Positions 43,618 to 53,384 of a DNA stretch of 64,000 nt are shown here, one piece after another. Location: assembly GCA_028289645.1 (NCBI GenBank), contig JANQOK010000016.1:124001-188000 (forward strand), in the 5' to 3' direction. This stretch comes from Anderseniella sp. Its GTDB lineage: Bacteria; Pseudomonadota; Alphaproteobacteria; Rhizobiales; Aestuariivirgaceae. A model generated the notes under the pieces. That model searched no databases. It saw nothing but the letters and a program-made list of their open reading frames with translations, and was not told the DNA's origin. The first letter of the stretch is position 1. Each line of letters starts with the position of its first letter. The position numbers and the translations under genes are program-made.

Positions 43618-44037
43618 TTAGCCCCGCTTGCGGCGGCCCTGGCCGAGACCAATCTTCTTGGCCAGCTTTGAGCGTTCCGCGGCATAGTTCGGTGCGACCA
43701 TGGGATAATCGGACTTAAGCCCCCATTTCTCGCGGTACTCTTCCGGCGTCATGTCGTATGACGTGCGCAGATGCCGCTTGAGGGATTTGAACTTCTTGCC
43801 GTCTTCCAGGCAAATCAGATAGTCCGGCGTAATTGAGCGATTGATGGCAACCGCGGGTTCCGGCGCCGGTCCACTGCCGGCTGCGCCTTCCTGCGCTGCC
43901 TCAGACAAGGCACCATGAACATGTTTGATCAGCGCAGGCATATCCGCAGCTGGCACCGCGTTATTGCCAACATAGGCACAAACGATTTCAGCGGTCAGTT
44001 CGACATAAGTGGTGTCGGTTTCTTCTATTTCAGACAT
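43618..44037 (-). CDS. mucR: MucR/Ros-family transcriptional regulator
   Basis: A 139-residue regulator of the MucR/Ros type, which silences and controls exopolysaccharide, motility and virulence genes in rhizobia and brucellae. The N-terminal half is an oligomerisation region (VELTAEIVCAYVGNN), the C-terminal half is the zinc-finger-like DNA-binding domain (YLICLEDGKKFKSLKRHLRT). The first Cys is present, the second metal ligand is Asp, and the position where many homologues have the second His reads Ser (RTSYDMTP). The gene has a clear terminator and an A+T-rich upstream region typical of MucR autoregulation. Confidence 0.95.
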   Translation of the reverse strand: MSEIEETDTTYVELTAEIVCAYVGNNAVPAADMPALIKHVHGALSEAAQEGAAGSGPAPEPAVAINRSITPDYLICLEDGKKFKSLKRHLRTSYDMTPEEYREKWGLKSDYPMVAPNYAAERSKLAKKIGLGQGRRKRG

Positions 44038-44282
44038 TTTTTGTCCTCTCAGGAATGTCGAATTAAATCTCTCCCCACCAGAGAACTTAAGTTCGAGCCT
44101 TCATTCGAACACTCGAATGCGCTTCGCCATAACTGCGAATTTAACTAAAATCAAGAGGTATACAAAAATTGATACACTTACCCGCAATATATTTCCAATA
44201 TCCGCAGATATTACCGAATTCTTACGTAAGGATAACCAGAATAAGTCACAACTGGATTTGGAAACTTGCAGTAGTCTGACAA
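44038..44282 (-). promoter_or_regulatory. A+T-rich upstream region of mucR
   Basis: This 245-base gap is the most A+T rich part of the window by eye, with runs such as TTAACTAAAATCAAGAGG and ATATATTTCCAATATCC. MucR/Ros proteins bind A+T-rich DNA with T-A steps and repress their own promoters, so this is a likely autoregulatory region. I could not define individual boxes. Confidence 0.5.
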
Positions 44283-45644
44283 TTAAGTCGTAAAGGGCCC
44301 GGTTTCACGGGCAGCCCAGTCCCAGTAAGCCAGCAGCATGCGGGCCTTGTTGAACGACATCCCGTCGAACTGCGCATGCAATTCCACCATGCGTTTTTCC
44401 CCACTTATCGGGCACTTTTTGGATTCCACCCAGCGCTTGAGCGCCTGAGCCATCACCAGACGCGGTTGGGCAAGGCATTTGAATGCCACGGTGATAGGTT
44501 CTCCGCCCGGATCATTTACAATTCTTTCGGCCGTCTCTGACGTGATCCGGCAGTAACGTGACAATGTCGCCGCAGCTCCGGCATCGCCTTTCTCTATCTG
44601 TGTGACCAGGGTTTCAATATCTTCCGGAGATGGCTTGCCGCCGAACGCCGGAATGGCGTCCACCTTCATGCCGATGCTCATCACCTTGCCGAGGGCAGCC
44701 GATTCAGTCAGGAACCGTGTCAGCAGGTAACGGCGCAAGTTCTGGCCGCCCTGCCAGAACATTTCCAGGCCAACCGCTTGCGGCAAGTCTTTGCGGTTGC
44801 ACAAGGCTGATTCCAGGTCGTTGTTGCCGACCACAATGGGCATCAGCTTGACAAAAGCCGACGTAGACAGCTGACTTTCGGCGTTTCTAAGCAGCTCAAG
44901 GATGGCAGCCGCGTTGCCGGTTTTGATGATTGCATCACAGACGACCACGTTCAGCAGCCGGCGCCGCGCAATCAGCCGCAACTGCTGCTCGCTGCCCTCC
45001 GGAATGACTTTCAGCAGGTCAACATCCGAAATGTAATGGGCGTCCTTCAGCATTCTGCAGGAAATGTCATTGTCAGGATGGGTGACCAGATATGTCCGCA
45101 ACCGTTCCGATACCACGTCCAGGCGCGCCACTGTTCTGGCCAGACTGGTCAGGTCGGTCGGAGGCAGATGCTGCAGGACACTCAGCAGGGCGTCGCCGGC
45201 GAAAAACCGCTCCTGCGGCTGTGCCTGGCCGGATGGCAGTATCATGATCGCAACCAGATCACGGCTGGCGTTTTCCAGCGCCTCCTTGTCTGGTGTGCCT
45301 TTCTTGTCCGGAGACGGCTTTTGTTCTGTTGAGGCGTCCTCAGACTTACTCTTTTTTGCGGTCTTACTGCCGGCGCCATCGTCAACGGCTTCCGGCGCCT
45401 CGACCGGTTCGGCGGTTTCCTCGTCAATCTCGGGAATTTCCGCAAGGATGCTTCTAACGGTTTCCGCCAGTTTCAGGGACGCTGCTGACGTCAACAGGCG
45501 GTCGACCAGGCTGTTCTGGTCACTGACCAATTCATCGGCCTGCGGTATCACCCTGACCGGATCACACTGCAACAGGGTCGCTGCAATCAACCCTTCATTG
45601 GGTTGAGCGCCCGTCGCCGCCTGAATATCGCCGTCGAAACTCAC
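44283..45644 (-). CDS. DUF2336-domain protein
   Basis: A 453-residue cytoplasmic protein. After an N-terminal region and a Ser/Lys/Asp-rich linker (KTAKKSKSEDAS) come HEAT-like helical repeats: LSVLQHLPPTDLTSLARTVA and LRTYLVTHPDNDISCRML. This is the pattern of DUF2336 proteins of alphaproteobacteria, whose role is unknown. It lies upstream of mucR in the same direction, divergent from the MaoC-like gene. Confidence 0.75.
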   Translation of the reverse strand: MSFDGDIQAATGAQPNEGLIAATLLQCDPVRVIPQADELVSDQNSLVDRLLTSAASLKLAETVRSILAEIPEIDEETAEPVEAPEAVDDGAGSKTAKKSKSEDASTEQKPSPDKKGTPDKEALENASRDLVAIMILPSGQAQPQERFFAGDALLSVLQHLPPTDLTSLARTVARLDVVSERLRTYLVTHPDNDISCRMLKDAHYISDVDLLKVIPEGSEQQLRLIARRRLLNVVVCDAIIKTGNAAAILELLRNAESQLSTSAFVKLMPIVVGNNDLESALCNRKDLPQAVGLEMFWQGGQNLRRYLLTRFLTESAALGKVMSIGMKVDAIPAFGGKPSPEDIETLVTQIEKGDAGAAATLSRYCRITSETAERIVNDPGGEPITVAFKCLAQPRLVMAQALKRWVESKKCPISGEKRMVELHAQFDGMSFNKARMLLAYWDWAARETGPFTT

Positions 45645-45817
45645 CTAATCCGCTCAATACTGTCTACGCATTGTCCCTATCAGGGATGTAGATAACACCA
45701 GCAATGGTGTAAACCGGCTTAATGGAAACAAGAAAACTGCACACAGTCCCCCCGGCGGGCGAACAGGATTAACGATACCTGACCCTGAAGGCCACGCCCA
45801 TTAACACACGGTTGACA

Positions 45818-46288
45818 ATGCTTGAAATTCACACTCCGCAAGAGTTGCTGCGCCATGTTGGTGAAATCATCGGCCCGGGCAAATGGATCGATATTCCGCA
45901 ATCGCGCATTGATGCGTTTGCAGACGCCACCGATGACCGGCAGTGGATTCACCTGGATGCCGCACGTACGCAGAAGGAACTGGGGCATGCGCCTGTTGCG
46001 CACGGGTACCTGACATTGTCCATGCTGGCCGTCATGATGTATGACCTGGTGCGCATCGCAACCCATGGCCGCATTGTCAACTACGGCTTGAACAAGGTCC
46101 GCTTCATCGCCCCGGTCCTGGCGGGCGACAGGGTTCGTGCCGAGGTCAAGGTCAGCCAGGTTGCGTGCGAGGATAATTTCGTCAGGGCAATCTTCGACGT
46201 TTCAATTTTCGTTGAACGACTTGAAAAACCGGCAATGATTGCACAATCGATAGTGTTGTACTTCAACCAGGACGGATCAGGCAAATGA
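45818..46288 (+). CDS. MaoC-family hotdog dehydratase
   Basis: A 156-residue single hotdog-fold protein of the MaoC-like (R)-enoyl-CoA hydratase family. The catalytic Asp-His pair appears in [17 protein letters not shown], and [16 protein letters not shown] is the following helix. The substrate is a CoA ester of unknown length. An ATG is preferred over the TTG two codons earlier. Its stop overlaps the msrB start (ATGA). Confidence 0.92.
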   Translation: MLEIHTPQELLRHVGEIIGPGKWIDIPQSRIDAFADATDDRQWIHLDAARTQKELGHAPVAHGYLTLSMLAVMMYDLVRIATHGRIVNYGLNKVRFIAPVLAGDRVRAEVKVSQVACEDNFVRAIFDVSIFVERLEKPAMIAQSIVLYFNQDGSGK

Positions 46289-46683
46289 GTGACGACAAGA
46301 CCAGAACCGACGCCGAATGGCGTGAGCTTCTGAACGACGAGCAGTACCATATACTGCGCAAGCACGGGACCGAACGCGCATTCTCGCATCCGTTCAACAA
46401 CTACAAGGACGAGGGCACCTATGTGTGCGCAGCGTGCGGAACAGATCTGTTCAAGTCCGATGCCAAGTTCGACTCAGGCACGGGATGGCCGAGTTTCTTT
46501 CAGCCCAAATCGGCAGACGCCGTGAGTGAGCACACCGACCGGTCGCTGTTCATGAAGCGCACCGAAGTGCGTTGTGCAGCTTGTGACAGCCATCTCGGCC
46601 ATGTGTTTCCGGACGGGCCGGCCCCGACCGGGCTGCGCTATTGCATGAACGGCGCCGCCATGAAATTCAGGCCGAAGGCCTGA
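46285..46683 (+). CDS. msrB: Peptide-methionine (R)-S-oxide reductase MsrB
   Basis: A 132-residue enzyme that reduces methionine-R-sulfoxide in proteins. The structural zinc is held by Cys48/Cys51 and Cys97/Cys100, and the catalytic Cys is Cys120 in [17 protein letters not shown] and [13 protein letters not shown] are family hallmarks. The usual RYCINS motif is changed to RYCMNG here, a mild variation. No resolving Cys near the N-terminus is visible, so it may use an external thiol. Confidence 0.96.
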   Translation: MSDDKTRTDAEWRELLNDEQYHILRKHGTERAFSHPFNNYKDEGTYVCAACGTDLFKSDAKFDSGTGWPSFFQPKSADAVSEHTDRSLFMKRTEVRCAACDSHLGHVFPDGPAPTGLRYCMNGAAMKFRPKA

Positions 46684-46720
46684 AGACTTCTGTCCCTGCT
46701 TTTTCTGAATCGGAATTTAG

Positions 46721-48814
46721 ATGACTACAAAACCTCCACGCGCGGTCAAAAAGCCCGTTTCCCGCGACATTCACGGGATTATGCTGAACGACGATTATGC
46801 ATGGCTTCGTGCCGACAACTGGCAGGAGGTGATGCGCGACCCTGCTGTTCTGGACTCGGATATCCGGGCCTATCTGGAAGCCGAGAACAGCCGGGTGGAA
46901 AACACCATGGCACCCACTCAGGATCTGCAGAAGACCCTGTTTGAGGAAATGAAGGGACGTATCAAGGAGGATGATTCCAGTGTGCCGTCGCCAGACGGCG
47001 AGTATGCCTATGGCGTGAAATACATCACCGGCGGCCAGCAGCCCCTGTTCGTGCGCACCAGTCATGACAGTGAGGACGAGACGGTTCTGGTTGACGGCAA
47101 CAAGGAAGCCGAAGGCAGAGACTATTTCCGCTTCGGCGGCGCCTCGCACTCGCCCGACCATAAGCTCGTGGCCTTCGGTTACGACGACAAGGGGTCAGAG
47201 TTCTTTACACTGGTCGTGCGCCAAGCCGGGTCGTCTGAAAACCTGGCTGACGTCATTGCGGACACCAGCGGCAGTGCCGTGTGGTCGGCGGACTGCAAGC
47301 ACTTATTCTACATTCGCCTGGATGAGAACCACCGGCCGTCCAAACTGTTCCGCCATGAGATCGGCACCCCGGTGTCCGAAGACGTGCTGGTGCATGAAGA
47401 GACCGACGCCGGGTTTTTCATGAGTGTCGGCAAGAGCCAGTCGGGCGACTGGATCATCATTGACTGCCATGACCACCAATCGGCGGAAAGCCGGCTGATC
47501 CCGGCGTCCGATCCGGCAGCACCACCACGCTTGATCGAGGCCCGCCAGCCCGGCCATGAATACAGCGTCGATGAGGCACACGGGGTGCTCTACATCCTAA
47601 CCAACTGCGACGATGCGGAAGACTTTCGCATCGTAACGGCGCCAGTCACCGACCCGGCCCGCAAAAACTGGCAGGACCTGGTGCCGCACACGCCGGGTAC
47701 CCTGATCCTCGACCATACGGTGTTTGCAAAACACATGGTGCGCCTTGAACGCCATGAGGGCCTGCCGCGCATCATTGTGCGGCAATTGGACAATGGCGAG
47801 GAACACATGGTGTCATTCGATGAAGAGGCCTATTCGCTGGGCATGTCATCGGGCTATGAGTTTGACACCAGCACCATCCGGTTTACCTATTCGTCGATGA
47901 CCACGCCGTCGCAGGTGTTCGATTATGACATGGCCAGCCGGCAGCGCACTTTGCGCAAGCAGCAGGAGGTGCCGTCCGGCCATGATCCGGCCGATTACGT
48001 GACGCGGCGCATTATGGCCACTGCTGACGATGGTGCGCAGGTGCCGATCTCGCTGTTGTACCACAAGGAAACCAGGCTGGATGGTTCGGCACCGGTGTGG
48101 CTGTACGGCTATGGCTCTTACGGCATCGCCATACCGGCCAGCTTCAACACCAACATCCTGTCACTGGCCAATCGCGGTTTTGTCTACGCCATTGCCCATG
48201 TCAGGGGCGGCAAGGACAAAGGTTATGGCTGGTACAAGGCCGGCAAGCTGATGAACAAGAAGAACACCTTCACCGACTTCATCGCTGCCGCCCGTTACCT
48301 GGCCGACGAAGGCTTTACGAGCAAAGGCAATATCGTGGCGCAAGGCGGCAGTGCCGGCGGCATGCTGATGGGCACCATCGCCAATATGGCGCCGGATCTG
48401 TTCAAAGGCATCGTCGCTGAAGTGCCGTTTGTCGATGTGCTCAACACCATGCTGGACGACACGCTGCCGTTGACGCCGCCGGAATGGCCTGAATGGGGCA
48501 ACCCGATCGCCAGCAAGGAGGCCTTCGACTACATGCGCTCCTACAGCCCGTATGACAATGTCGCCGCGCAGGACTATCCGAACCTGCTGGCCGTCGGCGG
48601 GCTGACCGACCCGCGCGTCACCTACTGGGAACCGGCCAAATGGGTGGCAAAGCTGCGCGAGCTCAGGACCAACGACAACCTGTTGCTGCTGAAAACCCAG
48701 ATGGGCGCCGGCCACGGCGGGTCACCGGGCCGCTTCGACCGGCTGAAGGAAGTGGCTCTCGTCTATGCCTTCGGGCTGATGGTGGCTGGCAGGATGGACA
48801 AGGCGGGGACTTAG
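46721..48814 (+). CDS. ptrB: Oligopeptidase B (S9 family)
   Basis: A 697-residue serine peptidase with an N-terminal seven-bladed propeller and a C-terminal alpha/beta hydrolase domain. The nucleophile Ser is in VAQGGSAGGMLMG, and the catalytic His in MGAGHGGSPGRFDRL. The N-terminal DDYAWLRADNWQEVM is typical of the prolyl oligopeptidase group. Cleavage after Lys/Arg in short peptides is the known activity of close relatives. The msrB gene ends 37 bases before it. Confidence 0.94.
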   Translation: MTTKPPRAVKKPVSRDIHGIMLNDDYAWLRADNWQEVMRDPAVLDSDIRAYLEAENSRVENTMAPTQDLQKTLFEEMKGRIKEDDSSVPSPDGEYAYGVKYITGGQQPLFVRTSHDSEDETVLVDGNKEAEGRDYFRFGGASHSPDHKLVAFGYDDKGSEFFTLVVRQAGSSENLADVIADTSGSAVWSADCKHLFYIRLDENHRPSKLFRHEIGTPVSEDVLVHEETDAGFFMSVGKSQSGDWIIIDCHDHQSAESRLIPASDPAAPPRLIEARQPGHEYSVDEAHGVLYILTNCDDAEDFRIVTAPVTDPARKNWQDLVPHTPGTLILDHTVFAKHMVRLERHEGLPRIIVRQLDNGEEHMVSFDEEAYSLGMSSGYEFDTSTIRFTYSSMTTPSQVFDYDMASRQRTLRKQQEVPSGHDPADYVTRRIMATADDGAQVPISLLYHKETRLDGSAPVWLYGYGSYGIAIPASFNTNILSLANRGFVYAIAHVRGGKDKGYGWYKAGKLMNKKNTFTDFIAAARYLADEGFTSKGNIVAQGGSAGGMLMGTIANMAPDLFKGIVAEVPFVDVLNTMLDDTLPLTPPEWPEWGNPIASKEAFDYMRSYSPYDNVAAQDYPNLLAVGGLTDPRVTYWEPAKWVAKLRELRTNDNLLLLKTQMGAGHGGSPGRFDRLKEVALVYAFGLMVAGRMDKAGT

Positions 48815-48987
48815 CTTCCGTCGCACTTGTGACAAATCGCCGAATGCCCACATCCAGTTGCCGAGATCTGCCTCTATTCTGATCCCGGACCAGCCCGGGC
48901 CAGTTTGTTCCCTCACAAACCTTGCAACAGGTTCCATTCCGGCGCACATTGCCGGCAAATCTTTTCGTAACAACAAGGAGGCTTCAG

Positions 48988-50202
48988 ATGTCCGACGCCG
49001 CCCACAGTATTTCCGCCAAGCCTGCCGTGGTTGCCGACTTCAACTGGGAAGATCCGCTCGACCTGGAAGGCCAGCTGACCGAAGAAGAGCGCATGATCCG
49101 CGACAGCGTGCGGGAATTCGCCGAAGACAAGCTGGCGAGCCGCGTCAAGTCCGCCTTCCGTGAAGAGCGCTTTGACCGCGAAATCATGACCGAGGCCGGC
49201 GAACTTGGCCTGATGGGCATCATGACCGACCCGGCCTATGGCGGCCAGGGTCTCGGCTATGTGGCCTACGGCCTGATCGCGCGGGAGATCGAGCGCGTCG
49301 ATTCAGGCTATCGTTCGGCGATTTCAGTTCAGAACTCCCTGGTCATGCATCCGATCGAGGCCTATGGCTCGGAAGCCCAGAAGAAAAAATACCTGCCCAA
49401 GCTGGCCACCGGTGAAATGGTCGGCTGCTTCGGCCTGACCGAGCCCGATGCAGGCTCCGATCCCGGCGGCATGAAGACACGGGCCAAACGGACCTCTTCC
49501 GGTTATGTGCTCAACGGATCGAAGATGTGGATCACCAATTCACCGATCGCCGACATTGCCGTTGTGTGGGCCAAACTCGAAGACGAGGGCATCCACGGTT
49601 TTATCGTCGAACGCGACACCAAGGGCTTCTCGACCCCGAAGATCGAAGGCAAGTTTTCACTGCGCGCTTCAGTGACCGGCGAAATCGTGCTCGACAATGT
49701 GGAAGTGCCTGAAGACGCGCTGATGCCGAACACGCGCGGCCTGTCCGGTCCGTTCGGCTGCCTGAACAAGGCACGCTACGGCATTGCCTGGGGTGTCATC
49801 GGCGCCGCGGAAGACTGCTGGCACCGGGCGCGCCAGTACACGCTTGACCGCCAGCAGTTCGGCCGCCCGCTGGCGGCGACCCAACTGGTTCAGAAGAAGC
49901 TTGCCGACATGCAGACCGAGATCACGCTTGGGCTGCACGGATGCCTGGCGTTGGGCCGCGGGCTTGAAGCAGGCCGATTGTCACCTACATCCATTTCAAT
50001 CCTCAAACGCAACAATTGCGGAAAGGCGCTGGACATTGCGCGCATGGCGCGTGACATGCACGGCGGCAACGGCATCTCGGACGAATATCATGTCATTCGG
50101 CATATGGTGAACCTTGAAACCGTCAATACGTATGAAGGTGCACACGACGTTCACGCACTCATTCTGGGCCGGGCACAGACCGGTATCCAGGCATTTTTCT
50201 AA
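48988..50202 (+). CDS. gcdH: Glutaryl-CoA dehydrogenase
   Basis: A 404-residue acyl-CoA dehydrogenase that converts glutaryl-CoA to crotonyl-CoA in lysine and tryptophan breakdown. [15 protein letters not shown] and [10 protein letters not shown] are family signatures. The catalytic base Glu lies in [20 protein letters not shown], a string typical of GcdH rather than of short-chain acyl-CoA dehydrogenases. The ATG has AAGGAGG six bases upstream; the longer frame has none. No glutaconyl decarboxylase partner is nearby. Confidence 0.94.
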   Translation: MSDAAHSISAKPAVVADFNWEDPLDLEGQLTEEERMIRDSVREFAEDKLASRVKSAFREERFDREIMTEAGELGLMGIMTDPAYGGQGLGYVAYGLIAREIERVDSGYRSAISVQNSLVMHPIEAYGSEAQKKKYLPKLATGEMVGCFGLTEPDAGSDPGGMKTRAKRTSSGYVLNGSKMWITNSPIADIAVVWAKLEDEGIHGFIVERDTKGFSTPKIEGKFSLRASVTGEIVLDNVEVPEDALMPNTRGLSGPFGCLNKARYGIAWGVIGAAEDCWHRARQYTLDRQQFGRPLAATQLVQKKLADMQTEITLGLHGCLALGRGLEAGRLSPTSISILKRNNCGKALDIARMARDMHGGNGISDEYHVIRHMVNLETVNTYEGAHDVHALILGRAQTGIQAFF

Positions 50203-50240
50203 CCCCCCCCAAACTACAAAAAGACTGGAGGCTTACCCCA

Positions 50241-50840
50241 ATGGCTCTCGAACTTCCCGATCTTCCCTACGCCTACGATGCGCTGGGTCCGTACATGTCC
50301 AAGGAAACCCTGGAGTTTCACCACGACAAGCATCATCAGGCCTATGTCACCAATGGCGGCAACCTCTTGAAAGACTCCCCGCACGCGGACAAGTCCCTGG
50401 AAGAGATCTGCAAGGCCGCCTATTCGGAAGGCAATGCCGGGCTCGTAAACAATGTCGGCCAGCACTACAACCACCTGCACTTCTGGAACTGGATGAAGCC
50501 CAATGGCGGCGGCAAGAGCCTGCCGGGCGCTCTGCAGGCGGCAGTGGACAGCGATCTCGGCGGCTATGACAAGATGCGCGAAGACTTCATCAATGCCGGT
50601 GTTACCCAGTTCGGTTCCGGCTGGGCCTGGCTCGCCGTCAAGGACGGCAAGCTGGCTGTCATGAAGACCGCAAACGGCGAAAACCCGCTGATGCACGGTG
50701 CGACCCCGATCCTCGGCTGCGATGTGTGGGAACATTCCTACTACATTGATTACCGCAATGCGCGACCGAAATACCTTGAAGCCTGGTTCGACAACCTTGT
50801 GAACTGGGAGTATGTCGAACAGCTGCACTCAGCCGCCTGA
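50241..50840 (+). CDS. sodB: Superoxide dismutase (Fe/Mn family)
   Basis: A 199-residue cytoplasmic superoxide dismutase. The metal ligands are in LEFHHDKHHQAY, NNVGQHYNHLHFWNWM and CDVWEHSYYIDY. The GAGGT-like site GGAGG precedes the ATG. Sequence features such as GWAWL and HFWNW suit the iron form, but the metal is not certain. A terminator lies about 65 bases after the stop. Confidence 0.95.
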   Translation: MALELPDLPYAYDALGPYMSKETLEFHHDKHHQAYVTNGGNLLKDSPHADKSLEEICKAAYSEGNAGLVNNVGQHYNHLHFWNWMKPNGGGKSLPGALQAAVDSDLGGYDKMREDFINAGVTQFGSGWAWLAVKDGKLAVMKTANGENPLMHGATPILGCDVWEHSYYIDYRNARPKYLEAWFDNLVNWEYVEQLHSAA

Positions 50841-50904
50841 CCGGCAGCGATACTTTTTCAATGAAGTCTGCGGAACCCTGGCAAGGGCTCCGCGAACCGC
50901 AGGC

Positions 50905-50930
50905 AAGCCCCGTCATCCCGGCGGGGCTTT
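50905..50930 (+). terminator. Terminator-like hairpin after sodB
   Basis: AAGCCCCG-TCATCCCGG-CGGGGCTT followed by TGTCGTT, with only a short T-run. The stem is strong and correctly placed for sodB. The weak T-tract keeps confidence moderate. Confidence 0.65.
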
Positions 50931-51011
50931 GTCGTTCATATTGCGGCCGTTGCGGGCTAAAAACCTATCCGTTGATGGTTCCGGAAAACGGGTGGCCCGG
51001 GTCAGCGTTTC

Positions 51012-51956
51012 ATGCAAATAAGCGTGATGGCTGAAAAAAGCGCACCCACCATCGATCTTGTATCCGGCCTGCTGCTGCTGTCCCTGGCGGCGGTCTGGGG
51101 CGGCTCGTTCTTCTTCGCCGAAGTCGCACTGGCAGAAGTGCCTCCGCTGACCATCACATTGCACCGGGTATTCTGGGCGGTGCCGGTGCTGCTGCTGGTG
51201 GTGCTGTGGCGGGGCACGAAAATCCCCTCCTCACCGAAAACCTGGTTCGCATATCTGGTCATGGGCGCCCTGAACAACGCCATTCCGTTTTCGCTAATCT
51301 TCTGGGGCCAAAAAACCATCGAAAGCGGCCTGGCCTCCATTCTCAATGGCACAACGGCGGTGTTCGGAGCCGTGGTCTCCGGCCTGCTGCTGGTTGACGA
51401 ACCGCTCACCTCGCGAAAGATCATTGGCGCGGTGTTTGGCGTGTTCGGCGTTGCCGTGATCATGGGATTTGATGCCCTGACCAGCCTCGATCTCAGGAAT
51501 CTGGCGCAGCTTGCAGTGCTCGGCGCGTGCCTGTCCTACGCATTTGCCAGTGTGTGGGGAAAGGTTTCCCTGTCCGACAACGCGCCGGAAATGAACGCGC
51601 TTGGCATGCTCACCGGGAGTACCATCCTGATGCTTCCGATCGCGATCTGGTCTGACGGTCTGCCGGTCCTGACACTGTCAGCCAATGTTTGGGCGTCGCT
51701 GATTTCAGTGGCGGTGTTGTCGACCGCCGTCGCATACTTGTTGTATTTCGCCATTCTGGCGCGCGCCGGCGCCGCCAATCTCATGCTGGTCACCCTGCTG
51801 ATCCCGCCATTTGCCATTGGCCTGGGGGTCTTGTTCCTCGGCGAACGGCTTGGGCTTGAAGCATGGCTCGGGTTCGCCCTGATTGCCATCGGTCTGGTCA
51901 TTACCGACGGTCGCCTGCTGGATCGTGTCCGCGGACTGGTGAAAACCAGGACCTGA
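51012..51956 (+). CDS. EamA/DMT-family transporter
   Basis: A 314-residue inner-membrane permease with ten predicted helices in two EamA repeats (AAVWGGSFFFAEVAL in the first, LGACLSYAFASVWGKVS in the second). Family members move metabolites such as amino acids or nucleosides. The substrate is unknown. The start could equally be an ATG five codons later, since neither has a clear ribosome site. It lies after sodB and before the RibB gene. Confidence 0.88.
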   Translation: MQISVMAEKSAPTIDLVSGLLLLSLAAVWGGSFFFAEVALAEVPPLTITLHRVFWAVPVLLLVVLWRGTKIPSSPKTWFAYLVMGALNNAIPFSLIFWGQKTIESGLASILNGTTAVFGAVVSGLLLVDEPLTSRKIIGAVFGVFGVAVIMGFDALTSLDLRNLAQLAVLGACLSYAFASVWGKVSLSDNAPEMNALGMLTGSTILMLPIAIWSDGLPVLTLSANVWASLISVAVLSTAVAYLLYFAILARAGAANLMLVTLLIPPFAIGLGVLFLGERLGLEAWLGFALIAIGLVITDGRLLDRVRGLVKTRT

Positions 51957-52049
51957 CCGGGCACTCCTGAAAACAGACCGCAGAAATTTGTGCCGGGGAA
52001 CGCGAAATACCCTTTCCCACACCCTTTAGCCCTGCTAAAGCCTTGTGCC

Positions 52050-53351
52050 ATGAAACTCGATGAATGGCTAAAGCAGGCTGATACGACGAAGGCAAAGTTT
52101 GCCCGCGCGCTGGATGTGTCGGCCGGGCGCATTTCGCAGTTGCTGGCCGGCGACACCCCGTCTCTGGACCTTGCCGTCAAAATACAGATCCTGACCCGCG
52201 ACAAGGTGAAGCCGGCGGATTTTTCACCCCACCTTGAAGGAGACCAAGACATGAGCAGTTCGCTGGACACGGTTGCAAGCGCGATCGCTGCCATCAAGGC
52301 CGGCGAAATGGTGGTGGTGGTTGACGATGACGACCGGGAGAACGAAGGTGACCTGATCGCGGCGGCCTCCAAGGTCACCAATGAACAGATGGCAATGATG
52401 GTGCGCCACGGGTCCGGTATTGTCTGCGCGCCGATGACACGCGAGGACGCCCGCCGCCTCAAGCTGGATCCGATGGTGTCTGACAACGATGCGCCGCTCG
52501 GCACCGCGTTCACGGTGTCCATCGACTACAAGGAAGGCCTGACCACCGGCATATCCGCCAAGGAACGCTGCGCCACGGTGCATGCGCTGGCCAACGCCAA
52601 TGTGCATGCCGAAGACTTCGTGCGCCCCGGCCATGTGTTTCCGCTGATCGCCAAGCGCGGCGGCGTGCTGATGCGCTCCGGCCACACAGAAGCCGCTGTC
52701 GACCTGGCGCGGCTGGCCGGCGAACCGCCGGTCGGCGTGATCTGTGAACTGGTCAATGATGACGGCACCGTCAAGCGCGGCCAGCAGGTCATGGACTTTG
52801 CCGGTGAACACGGCTTCAAGGTGATTTCCGTGGCTGACCTGATTGCCTACCGCCAGCAGCGCGAGCGGCTGGTCGAACGCGACGGCGAATTTCAAGTCAA
52901 CACGCCGGCCGGTCCGGCCAACGGCATCGCCTACTCAACGTCGTTCGATCCGGTTCAGCATCTGGCGCTGGTTTATGGCGAAATCTCGCCCGGCACGGAC
53001 ATTCCGGTCCGCCTGCACCGGCAGGACCTAGTCGAAGACGTGCTCGGCAGCCGCGACACGCTGAACGCGGTGTACGAGATTTTCCGCAAGGAAGGCCGTG
53101 GCATCCTGATCTATCTGCGTGAAGGCGTGGCCGGTGTGCCGGCCTCGAAACTGGGTCAGCCGGACCTGGATGAAGATACCGCATCTTCACGGGCGCGGGC
53201 GGAAAGCTGGCGCGATGTGGGTCTGGGCGCACAAATCCTGCGCGATCTGTCGGTTACCTCGATCAGGCTGATCGCCAGCCGGTCACGGCACTATGTCGGC
53301 CTGTCGGGTTTCGACATCGAGATCGCCGACACCATCATCCTGGATAATTAG
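52050..53351 (+). CDS. ribB: HTH-RibB fusion with a degenerate RibA-like domain
   Basis: A 433-residue protein. The first 65 residues hold a YdaS/Cro-like helix-turn-helix (TKAKFARALDVSAGRISQLL, then DKVKPADFSP). From MSSSLDTVASAIA a complete 3,4-dihydroxy-2-butanone-4-phosphate synthase follows (VVVVDDDDRENEGDLIAAAS, RSGHTEAAVDLARLAGEPP), which makes the C4 unit of riboflavin. The C-terminal third resembles GTP cyclohydrolase II but lacks the zinc cysteines and catalytic residues, as in RibBX proteins. The internal ATG at 52251 has a strong AAGGAG site, whereas the upstream ATG has none, so RibB without the HTH is probably also, or only, made. Confidence 0.85.
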   Translation: MKLDEWLKQADTTKAKFARALDVSAGRISQLLAGDTPSLDLAVKIQILTRDKVKPADFSPHLEGDQDMSSSLDTVASAIAAIKAGEMVVVVDDDDRENEGDLIAAASKVTNEQMAMMVRHGSGIVCAPMTREDARRLKLDPMVSDNDAPLGTAFTVSIDYKEGLTTGISAKERCATVHALANANVHAEDFVRPGHVFPLIAKRGGVLMRSGHTEAAVDLARLAGEPPVGVICELVNDDGTVKRGQQVMDFAGEHGFKVISVADLIAYRQQRERLVERDGEFQVNTPAGPANGIAYSTSFDPVQHLALVYGEISPGTDIPVRLHRQDLVEDVLGSRDTLNAVYEIFRKEGRGILIYLREGVAGVPASKLGQPDLDEDTASSRARAESWRDVGLGAQILRDLSVTSIRLIASRSRHYVGLSGFDIEIADTIILDN

Positions 53352-53384
53352 GACGCCGTGCGGGATATCTGACGCGCGCGCAAT

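Noticed and set aside
51957-52049. FMN riboswitch upstream of ribB
   Set aside because: The leader is short and lacks the conserved RFN-element strings; only a small CTTTAGC/GCTAAAG hairpin is visible.
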